From Tribonema minus (Eukaryota > Sar > Xanthophyceae > Tribonematales > Tribonemataceae), in NCBI GenBank assembly GCA_017506865.1, contig JAFCMP010000526.1, positions 496,001 to 560,000 of the forward strand: DNA of 64,000 nt. The letters run 5' to 3'. Below the pieces are notes generated by a model, which was not told the origin of the DNA, did not search any database, and was given only the letters and a program-made list of their open reading frames with translations. Shown one piece after another: positions 13,301-21,758 of this stretch; position 1 is the first letter of the stretch; each line of letters starts with the position of its first letter. A program made the position numbers and the translations under genes.

Positions 13301-15684
13301 TAGTCGTAGGTTTCCACTTCAGCCGCGCTGCGCCCGTGTACTGACTCGCCTGTGACAGCACGCAGAATGTCAACAACATACACTTGAAGTTGAAGTTCAA
13401 GTCATCGCGTCGACGGTTGCAAATGGTATAGAAGTATGCAGGTCATCGCAACGCCGGTCACAAACAGTACATGCATGCCAACATCACCCTGTGCGGAGGC
13501 CTAACAACGATTGCTGCAGACTGTTGCAGTTGAGCGCTGCATCTAAACAGCGCGCGCAGGCATCTGTTGTACTGCTTGTCACCTGGGCCACGAAAAGCCC
13601 AGATGAATAATGCTTGCTGCCAGAGTCTGCCCATGCCGTGCAGCAAAGCGTCTCAATGATCACTGGACACCACATCAAGTGACAGCACCAATCGCCCCCC
13701 CCCCCCCCCCCACCCTCTCGTCTGTATCACATCTGTTGGAGCATATGGCAGTCACATGCTCATTGCCATGCCGTTTGCACGCTTGACGGTGACGGCAGTT
13801 GCACTTGCCGTTGCACGGACCAAACACATTCACTTCTAGGAGCACATGACTGGCATTGGGCTTCTGTTACATTGGCCACCTTGATGTCTACCTCTGTCAA
13901 TGTGGAGAAACAGGCCGGTGAGCAGCAATTCTCTATGTTCCTGCACCATCTGAACGCACTGCAGGACCTGCCCCCTCCCTGCTGGTGCATATGATCACAA
14001 TCACTATCACAGCAGCCTCTGCGCACCAAGACCCCCATCAGCGCTCCGTGACTGCACCGCGTGAAAATGATCATCACCATGCCTCACGGTAGTGCAAGCA
14101 AGCACACTGCCCACACCATTGCCCATGATATCGGAACGACGACTCCAACGTGGCTGTTACAGTAAGCGATTCACAAGATCACAAACATCGGTAACTTGGC
14201 GTATGCTTGAGCGCCTGCTGCTTGTTGTGCTGCTGCGTGGCTCTTGAACGAAGCTTTGTACTTCGTTTACTTCCGGCCTGAGGGCGGCAACGCTATGTAG
14301 TATGCACCATGTTCTCATACAAAGCACATGATAATGCCATTGATCTAATGCACGCCCTCCCTTTGAGCTGCTCGCAGCATACATGAACACCTACTAGGTA
14401 GTACATACTAAATGTAGAATCTGGTTGCAAGCTGGACGTCCACCATCTGGGTCTTTTCGCGCCCTGAGCGAGAACTATTTTTAAAAAGTACATGCTACTT
14501 CAACAAGAAGCACTATCACATGTACGCACCGCTGTCGCCTGCCACAACACAAGGCGCGGAGGACGTCACACTGCATGGAGTCGTGATGGCCTCTGGGCAG
14601 CAGCGCTCATCGCCGCCGCAGTTGGACTCATCGCAGCTGTTGCAGCTGTAGAGGGCCAAGGGCGGCAGCAGCGATGGCGGAGCAGCAGTTAGCAACAGCA
14701 TGGCCCTGCCAAGACTAGTTGTTGAAGATTGACAGTGTGATGAACGTCAGGGCAGTCATCGAGAAACCCATTGCTAAGGAAGTTGTCAACACGGCCACCA
14801 AAGTCTCACGCCGTCTGTGAGACAGGCAAGCACCAGCAGCTACGACAAAGAGCAAGTGGAAGATACATATTTTGTGCGTCAGGTGGAGTTTGGGATAGCT
14901 TTTAGGGCAAATCTTGAGTTCAAGGAAAGGAGGGGAATGGGCTTCAGTTGAGCTGAAGGCCGATTCCACAATAGAAAGGCAGGACCAAGTGCTTTCTTGC
15001 CTCTACCAAAAGGCATCATTCTTCTTCAACAAACCAATTGAGAATACAGGCAGTTGAAGTCAGAGCGTCCTGTGTTTATCACGTACGTGTGATGGAATCA
15101 TACGCATGATGCTATCAACCGGCAAAGCATTGCCCCCACTGGGTAATCTTCATGCCAACTGCTGCGCAGAAGTGTTGTAGGGGCGGAGTTGCCAACACAG
15201 TTGAAGTGATAACCCTTTTGAAAACGAATACATGTACGCCAGCTCCCCTGGCGGAGCGTGGTACGTCAAAAGAGCATAGACTGGTAACGCTGAGCTTCGA
15301 CTGTAGTGCGAGAGCCTGATGCCCCACGCGCACTTGGCATATATACCGATCGGACTGACTTTTTCGCACAAAACAGTGCAATGCATGTTGCCTCTGGCGA
15401 GGAACACCGTATGCTGCCATGCACGGAGCGCTGGGCCTAGCATTGTGTGTGTGGATACCCAGTACGGATCGGCTGACGCGCACACTCGCATGCGTACTGT
15501 GTGTCACGTGCAGGCGAACCGAGTCATGAGAGTGTGTCCCCAATCGCACAGACCTGAGTGGACAGCACCTGGTGGCAGTCGCGTCCAATTTCCCTGACAA
15601 AGAGCCGCCGCAGTTGTCAGCAGCGGCAAGCAGGGCCAGCGGCAGCAGGGCAGCGGCCAGGCTCACGGCGCGGGTGACCAGCAT
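1246..15684 (-). CDS. Secreted GMC-family FAD oxidoreductase
   Basis: Glucose-methanol-choline oxidoreductases oxidise alcohols or sugars using FAD; the substrate here is unknown. Exons, 5' to 3': 15684-15569, 14645-14530, 13349-13127, 12182-12038, 10921-10740, 9697-9512, 8745-8499, 7006-6812, 6251-6165, about 5301-5204, 3275-3153, 2366-2169, 1380-1246. Phases agree at every join except 6165 to 5301, where a short exon is probably missing. The protein is about 690 residues. Residues 1-22 form a signal peptide, so it is probably secreted. Residues 25-71 carry eight cysteines. GAGTAG at 98-103 and LLLEAG near 121 bind FAD. Later come GGTGGNN, SKADFNKWAALG, GPKDHLRSVG, a segment aligning with the family's P-S-R-G-x-V strand (PKGSEGGTVRL), and IADASVIP near the end. 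The C-terminal active-site position usually held by His or Asn appears to be Arg (SVRPAATIM). The donor at 5204 is GC. Many introns carry copies of the adjoining exon edge. The family call is firm; the exact model needs transcripts. Confidence 0.88.
2045..2150. repeat. Degenerate CCCTAA (telomere-like) array
   Basis: About 100 bp of imperfect CCCTAA, CCCTAG and CCCTGA units lie in the intron just downstream (in transcript sense) of the oxidoreductase exon ending at 2169. It is an interstitial array, not a chromosome end, because a gene continues on both sides. Confidence 0.85.
3222..3700 (-). repeat. Four copies of an oxidoreductase exon start with its acceptor site
   Basis: The first 50 or so bases of the exon 3275-3153, together with the preceding CAG acceptor, recur at about 3375-3433, 3505-3562 and 3641-3699, upstream in transcript sense. 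The copies still read PKGSEGGTVRLV or close to it. Each is followed by divergent sequence rich in GTTGAAGTT-like words. The spacing is about 130-150 bp. Confidence 0.88.
4310..4405 (+). repeat. Two-copy tandem repeat
   Basis: A unit of about 60 bp containing CTCGCATGCT, ACTTGCGGTGGC, an A-run and ACTGCCTGAGGT occurs twice. It lies inside an oxidoreductase intron. No function is evident. Confidence 0.7.
4540..5215 (-). repeat. Copies of an exon end with GC donor, mixed with CCCTAA-like tracts
   Basis: The 3' end of the exon finishing at 5204, with its GC donor, is echoed about five times (near 4550, 4770, 4845, 4950 and 5190 on the plus strand, core CTCAGCGCCTGCTTGCCTGC). The copies alternate with degenerate telomere-like CCCTAA tracts, so the unit is exon tail plus donor plus CCCTAA-rich intron. 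Confidence 0.75.
5693..5786. repeat. 48-bp tandem duplication
   Basis: Two adjoining copies of a 48-bp unit (begins GAGGCGACGGACAGCACACA) differ at only one or two positions. They lie in an oxidoreductase intron, in the interval where one short exon of that gene is still missing. Confidence 0.85.
6620..6830 (-). repeat. Three copies of an oxidoreductase exon end with donor
   Basis: The 3' end of exon 7006-6812 (protein RDPVAQAAAPGLWET, donor GTGAGT) is repeated twice more downstream in transcript sense at about 75-80 bp spacing. Both extra copies keep the CTCAC complement of the donor. Confidence 0.85.
6950..7620 (-). repeat. Five copies of an oxidoreductase exon start with acceptor
   Basis: The start of exon 7006-6812 (protein GPKDHLRSVGVPVVADN) recurs at about 7080-7142, 7261-7322, 7388-7448 and, more degenerate, 7572-7610. 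The first extra copy even encodes the more canonical family sequence SGIGPKDHL, where the chosen exon has SCVGPKDHL. The spacers are AT-rich, unlike the rest of the gene. Confidence 0.88.
8290..8415 (-). repeat. Extra copy of the 3' half of an oxidoreductase exon
   Basis: About 115 bp closely match the end of exon 8745-8499, including the GTGAGC donor after LLMQ. The copy lies about 190 bp downstream in transcript sense. Confidence 0.85.
9125..9590 (-). repeat. Copies of an exon end plus CACT simple repeats
   Basis: The end of exon 9697-9512 (protein FNITPTGRMSSSY, then VPM) recurs near 9192-9255, 9297-9360 and 9408-9445. The copies are separated by ACTC/CACT simple repeats. The real donor GTGAGTGAGTG is itself the beginning of that simple repeat, so the microsatellite appears to have grown out of the donor sequence. 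Confidence 0.85.
9640..9840 (-). repeat. Two copies of an oxidoreductase exon start
   Basis: The start of exon 9697-9512 (protein QPDFRDWYLDAWRAAGLP) with its acceptor is repeated at about 9768-9835, upstream in transcript sense. The second copy is slightly degenerate. Confidence 0.8.
11270..12050 (-). repeat. Minisatellite made of about ten echoes of a splice-donor junction
   Basis: The end of exon 12182-12038 and its donor (minus strand TTGGCTTCCAGTACACCCAC then GTCAGT) is repeated about ten times over 770 bp at spacings of about 50-70 bp. Each copy is mixed with GTACAC-rich filler. Most copies keep the words GGAAGCC and ACTGACGTGGG on the plus strand. Confidence 0.82.
14403..14478 (-). 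repeat. Dispersed 75-bp repeat, copy A
   Basis: This copy shares a core (plus-sense TTCTCGCTCAGGGCGCGAAAA, then CCCAGATGGTGGACGTCCAGC, then AATCTACAT) with copies at 16336 and 58375. Degenerate pieces lie near 545 and 13590. No coding capacity or terminal repeats were seen. It could be part of a SINE or of a non-autonomous element. Confidence 0.72.
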
Positions 15685-17949
15685 GGTGATTGGTTTCCAT
15701 TTGGTCCGAAAATTTGGGCAGGACGGAGTTTCGCCGAAGTGCTTGGAAAGCAAGACTCTTCTGATAACCGCCAGGCAAGCCCAGCACAAAGGTAGTCTAT
15801 GTCACAAGCACTCGGTCTGGCAGCAGCAGTGCGCTTGATGTCACCACCAACAGCAAAAGCTTCGGCAGCTTCAGGACCCGCTGCAGGCAAGGCAGCTTTG
15901 GCAGCAGAACTCTGTGTCATGTCGCTAATAACAAGCAGGAATTCGGGAGGTACGTACTGAGCCCAGCTAACAGTTGTACAAGCCTACTCTACGGCGCTGC
16001 TTAAGAATTCATAGCTATGCCTCAAAGTTCAGTCAACGTTATTAAATAGGGACAAGGAATGCTGCTGCTGCAGCTTCAGACACAGTTGCTGCTCGCACAT
16101 TAGGTGTTGCTGGTACCATCTCGAATTGTATTTTTTTGAGTGATTAGTTGCAGTTTGAACTCTTACCGTGCGCCGCAGTGTGTAGCGCATTCGGAATCCC
16201 TGCTTTACTTGGTCCAGGAGCTAGTAGCACAGGGCCTGGCCTGGAGGCACACCTGGAGGCACATGCAAAGTCCTTTTGAGTCCACTCGACACCTTGCCAG
16301 ACTTCAAGTCACAATTGAATGTGGCAGTCAGTGTACTTTTTATTAATTCTCGCTCAGGGCGCGAAAAGCCCAGATGATGGTCTAACTTGATGCTGCTGTA
16401 CGGAATCTGCATGTCGTGTGACTTCCGAAAGTGTCTCAACGACAACCACTCAAACGCCGCCGCCGCCAAATGGCATCTCGGGATCCTCCTCTACGTCCTA
16501 ATCCATGTGCCCCCCCCCCCCAGTCAGTGTACTAGGGAGGTAGATGCATCTACAGTCACGGTGCACCATGACTGATGCGCGCAGCTCTACCATGCATGGT
16601 GTTGCTCAGCAATGTCACTATAATGGTGCGACTGACTGGAGTCAGCATGGCATTGCTCATCATTGGTCACGGGGACAACAGGTCCACCCAATGGCATCAT
16701 GTTTGGACAGGGTAGCAAGCTCAATAACAAATCATCATGCCACGTCGTACTATAGTATGAGACCTGCAGGGCCTCGGAGGCGAGCAAGCAGCTGTCACAA
16801 GGGCACTAGCCACTGTGCCAAGATGACCACAGCAAACCTACACCATAGGCACTGTTACGGCACGCGCCATCATGGTTGGCTGGGGCCTTCAAGTTTCTTC
16901 AGGACTGATCTTTGCTTTGGAACCGTCCGGGACGGTTCTTAGGACCGCCTGGGGCTGTTATCATGGTAGTTCTGGTAGTTATGCGCTCGAGCTCTGTAGG
17001 CCTGAGAATCTGATGCGGAGGCACTTGCACCTAGCAGTTTCAGAGACTCATGCGGCAATTGCCAAGTCGAGTCACCTAGGTTCTCTGGTTGTTGTTGATG
17101 AGGGGTGGTCTATCCCCCTTTTCAAAAAGTTATGGCTTTGCCAAACTTGGATTGAATGACTGTGGAGCTTCACTCTCTCCACCTGGGACATTGGCTACTA
17201 CATATACAGGTGAATTAGCTACTCACTGGGTGTCACAACGGTTGTGTTTGCCTGCCTGTTGATGTGTGTTAGAGATTGTCTGGAGGAGCCCCATGGTGTC
17301 TCTGGTGTAGATATGCTTCGGTGTACTGGTATCCTTAGGATAGCTGCTTGCTTGCCTCCCTGGTTTTTGTGGCCCATGAGATGCTGCCCCTGTCCTAACA
17401 GCACCAGATTGTAGGGACTACTAGTACCTCTAACAAGCTCATATCACTTCATGGCAACAGGCAGGCCTCGCAACACCCAGTGAACAGCAAAGTCACCTGT
17501 ATTTGCATACGCCCCTGTTGCCACTGTCCAAGGTCGAGAAAGTGAAACACCACGGTCAGTTTGCGCGCTGCCGCTCGCAGGCCTGGACGCGCACTCGAGC
17601 CATGCGACGAGGCCGCTGTTTTACACTTGAACTGCAAGCACCACAGCTTGCCTGAGGCACGCTATAACTACACCTACTACCACATCACCAAAAGAAACTT
17701 CAACCTCCGATCAGTGACTCTCCATCCAATTTGAAAGTTCTTGATCAGCGACTCCCCCACAAAACGCGCGCGTGTTAGCATAGCGCATCAGCAAGTGGGC
17801 GGGTAGGCAGGGCACACTGGTTCTAACAAGGAAGCTACAGCGTCGAAGAGGTGTGGCTTCTTTGTGTTCATCGAGGCTCTGGGCTGTGTCGATGGCTTCG
17901 TGCACGATGGCTTCGTGCACTCTGCCGCCTGCCTCACAGCTCCTCCATC
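15685..17949. other. Stretch between divergent genes, no gene recognised
   Basis: This 2.2-kb space separates the starts of the minus-strand oxidoreductase and the plus-strand gene at 17950, so both promoters should lie here. No promoter motif could be assigned. It holds one dispersed-repeat copy (16336-16420). Between about 16550 and 17440 the base composition shifts toward A and T, and short open frames on both strands look unlike the flanking genes; this may be an eroded insertion of unknown type. Confidence 0.4.
16336..16420 (+). repeat. Dispersed 75-bp repeat, copy B
   Basis: This is a second copy of the element at 14403, in the opposite orientation. It contains CTCGCTCAGGGCGCGAAAAG followed by CCCAGATGATGG and then diverges. 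Confidence 0.7.
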
Positions 17950-20627
17950 ATGCAAGCCGAAAATCAGGATGACGACAAGACCGCCTCAGCAGCCGCGGAC
18001 TGGTAAGCAAGCATTCCAACCAGCGCTTTTAACAATGTTCTGACCTCATCTCGTTGCAAGCTGACTTTATTCTTGTCAGGCCATGCCGCACACACACACA
18101 CACACACACACACACCGGGCAGAGTGGAGCCGGGCACACATGCGCATACTGTGCTGCTAGTGCTGTGGCACCCGCGCCTGTTGCTAATCACTATCATTAG
18201 ATGCACCTCAGTGCCGACCCTCGTGCCTGTCTGCTTGCTGTGCGCTGTTGCAAGTCTGTGACCTGTTGGAGAGGGAGTCGTTCGCCACAATCAGGGACTT
18301 TTTCGACGGGTGGGATGAGGAGGATGTCCTGCGCTTAGACCCGGCCACAACACCCGCATTTTTTTGACTTTGACAGGAAGAAAATCGGCACCTACGTCAA
18401 ACTGACCAGAGAAGCCGAGCAGCTGCAGATTGGGGGAAAGACAATAGCAATTGTTTCCGGCTGTGGCACCTCAGTGGTGCAATTGAGTAGCCAGGCGGAT
18501 CTTGCAGATTTCCTGCTCCGCCTTGGTGCTGGGGGTCTGCTAGCTGATGCACCTACCCCTCAGGTGGTAACAAAGTTTGGTCATGTGCGGGACGGCGCAA
18601 CATACGGCCTCTACTTTCCAGAGGGCAGTCGGCAGCAGCAGCTGACGGACGAGGCCAGGGCGTTGGGCAGCCACATCAGCAATCAGTCAACAGGGTGGGA
18701 AGAGGAAGTAAGCATTTGCACGGTTCATGTCATCTGGTGAACAAAAGTCGCTGCTACATGCATGTCCGTCGCCGGCAACTGCACCACGTATATCTGCACG
18801 TGTATTCTTGCGTAATGCTGGACACGCCAGTAGCATGCATGCATCCACAGCTGCCTTATGTGGCAGGTGTCGCTCATGTTTCAAAGTACTTCTATATAAG
18901 GTTTTGCTGCTTGGGTGTGGGAGGACACCATCAAAACCCGCACTACGTAGAATGTTGGCATCATCACGGCAATTTGTTCACGAATTTATGGCCGGGCAAG
19001 CAGACCAGCGCATTGAAGGAATTGGTATGCTCAGTCGGGAAATGACGGATGCACTGCTCAAGGCCAGGCTTGACGAACACTTTAGATCTTCTCTGATGTA
19101 CGCGTGTCTGTAGAACAGGAGCTGGCTGCTGCAGCGCATCAACCGTACACCGGCAGAGCACGAATACTTTGCCGTGTCGCAGCAGTGGTTAAGGTCTTGA
19201 AGTGCGGTGCAGACCAAGTTGCTGCATATGATGCAACTTCACCCATCTGGCCTCCTTTGCACTTGCGACACAGGTCACTTCATCAGTACACCGGTCATCA
19301 TTGTAGGACCATACGGCCTCCTTTGCGCTTGCAACCCAGGTCACATCATCGGTACACCGGTCATTGATGTAGCGCCACCACCATATGTTGCAGCCGATGC
19401 CATGCCGCCATGCTCATCTCAACGCAGGCACTATTACCAACTCCGGGTAGATTCACTTCTGATTTGTTGGCTGCTGTTCTCACACCTTCTGACACAGGTG
19501 GCTAACGCCATCCCAGCCCTGTTTGCCGAGGACGGCACGCTAAATAATCTGACACCGCTGAACACCAAGAATGTTTCAACTGCGGACGGGACAATCTATG
19601 AAGTGGATGGCGTCTTTATTGATCGGCAGCAAAATGTGCTGGTGTTGATGGAAGCTGAAAGTGGACCGATGGAGCTCTCGGTGTTGGTGAGTGCACCGCA
19701 TCTGTCATCACAGAAGTGTGGTTTGCACGCACGGCTACTGTGCGTGCTGTTGCCTTTACGCACCAGGCATTGTTGCAGCAAGCTTGCCTGATGTACAATG
19801 CTGGCAGTTGCTGGTTGCAAGTGACAGCTCAATGGTGTTGTAGTAGTTTTGAAACCACGAGAAGCACCCTGTGAAGCGATTGGCTGGGCTGCTATGCTGC
19901 CTCTGAGCAGCAGCAACAGCAGTAGGCTTTCAGACAGGTCACTCTAGGACTTTGTACGCGTCTCTACTGCCATTTTGCGCCGCCAAGACACTGGCAGTGC
20001 AATGCGCGGAGCGGTTCATTCAGGCCTTGCTGGCTGTGTGCTAAGTCAACTTGAGTTTTGGATGTGTAGGATTTGATGCACCATGTATGCATGAGTTCAG
20101 GTGTTCGAGTGCTCAATGCTGTAGCTGTACAATGCCTCCACTTTGGTGGTTCATTGTAAGCTTCACTTGAGCATGCCTAGGATTTGTTGCACCGTTATTC
20201 ACGATAATAACGTGCTGAGTATGAGTCTGTGGCGTTCTGCGAAGCACTGCAGCTGTGTAATCTCTTCCATTCCTTTTGAGGCATTGTTCACTGCTGAGCT
20301 TGCACGATGCACTTGCGTGCTGTAACTTTTGTGCTGATACTTCGCCAGCACACGCAGGAGGCCCTGGCTGAGGAGTGCGACGACTGCACCCAACAACAGC
20401 TGCAGAAACTGTCAGATGACTATGCTGACATACAGCTTTTCCTGACTGCCAGGGCTGTGCGGCAGAACATCAAGATGTTTGAGGGCAACGATGACACCGC
20501 CATTGTGATGGTGCTTGCTCCCAAGCTCCTGCAGGGAGGCAATGTTGCCAAGGCCCGCAAGAAGGAGGGCGCTTTCCGCTTTATTGAACTGGACGGCTCC
20601 CGTTTTAAGCTGAGGCCGTTGGTGTGA
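17950..20627 (+). CDS. Uncharacterised protein with PD-(D/E)xK-like motif
   Basis: Three well-supported coding blocks join in phase: about 18377-18707, 19498-19686 and 20358-20627. A short first exon, 17950-18002, begins at ATG and can join in phase at 18377. A coding-looking stretch at 18257-18365 (protein LLERESFATIRDFF) would connect only through a one-base shift at a run of seven T (18359-18365). That is either a sequencing indel, a real frameshift, or a sign that the stretch is intronic. The middle exon reads YEVDGVFID then LVLMEAES. The E-x-D and E-x-E spacing resembles the PD-(D/E)xK nuclease core, with Glu in place of the usual Lys. The last exon reads like a helix pair and ends KLRPLV. 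I recognise no named family; the nuclease link is inference. The length is about 240-330 residues. Confidence 0.6.
18090..18116 (+). repeat. CA microsatellite
   Basis: About 13 CA dinucleotides lie in the first intron or leader of the gene starting at 17950. Confidence 0.9.
19235..19375 (+). repeat. Two-copy tandem repeat in an intron
   Basis: A unit of about 60 bp (GGCCTCCTTTGC, CAGGTCAC, ACACCGGTCAT) occurs twice upstream of the exon at 19498. Each copy holds a CAG/GT word like that exon's own acceptor. Confidence 0.75.
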
Positions 20628-21758
20628 CTTCAGTGGGCTGGCCGGCTGCATGATGAAAGCAAAGCTGCAGCTGCGCATGTTGTAAGTACTCTGCGCTAAG
20701 AAGATGGGGACTTCCAGTGGACATTAGTGTCAAGCGGTGGCTGACCTACAGCCTACACCATGTACATGGCTGTACATGCTGCTCTCCCTCAGCAGCGCCC
20801 GTCCAAGAAAATATCACAGAGCCACCAGCTGCAACTCCAAATCACCTGGCATCGCTGGATCATGTCGACAAGCCTGAGCGGCAATGTGCTCGTTGTCTTT
20901 TGGACCTTTCAGCCGAGCACGCTTGTACAAGCCTGTCCTTGTCTGAGCAACACCTGTCTGGACGGCACCTGTGATGCGAAATCAAGAATGCTTTGAATTT
21001 TGGAGACACCACCATCTCCTCCCTGTTGCGTAATGCACGAGCTGGTGCAGGAGGGTCAAGCCATTGCCAATCAATGATCCTTTACTTGATTGAATTGATG
21101 TACGTTTCTGTGTCGATGTTGGGAGCCTGAGATTGCTTGAATGCCCGAAACAGTTAGGTTTGAATCCAAGCCTCACTTACATTCAGAGTTTGCCTACATG
21201 GGACACAAGCGAGAGGATGTCACTGCGCGCTGCGCTTGAGCACGAGGCTGTTTGTCAGCTCCAAGACAGACCAGATCCAATGAGTCAGTGATGCCAGCAC
21301 GAGCTTGCCGTAGGGGCATCAATGACGGCAGCACACGCATACATTCAAATGCAGCAATGCAACATCTCGCAACGCATTATATGTAGTGCTGAGGTTAGCT
21401 TTTGCAGCCAAACACTGTGAATCACATCGGTTTGGCAAGGCGGAGCACGGAGGCTATCTTGACAACGTCGGTCGTGGAGTCGGCTGGAGGAGTAGCTGCT
21501 CACTGGTGGGCGACATAGAGACCAAGGAGGGGGCGGCAAGTGTGCTTCTCTCACTGCACCAGTGCAGGACGGTTTCATTCGGGGGTAAAAAAAACCCCAA
21601 AGCTGCGTGCGAGCCAGGCTGCAGCACATTGAGCGACAGCAGCCGGAGTTGTCCAGTGCGGATACCTATCTCAGAATTGAGCTCAAGATAAGCACCTCAC
21701 GAATTACAAGCGCAGGGAGGGGAGGACACACAAGCTCAAAACGGGTTGCGACACACAC
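20628..21758. other. Intergenic stretch before the importin gene
   Basis: No gene is supported. The 5' part is probably the 3' untranslated region of the upstream gene and the 3' part should hold the importin promoter and leader. No motif could be assigned with confidence. Confidence 0.4.

Noticed and set aside
17219-17404. Retroelement fragment
   Set aside because: The short frame looked different from neighbours, but no reverse transcriptase, protease, integrase or terminal repeat was seen, so no such call is made.
21150-21180. tRNA-like word (GTTTGAATCCAAGC)
   Set aside because: No matching acceptor stem or anticodon arm could be folded around it.
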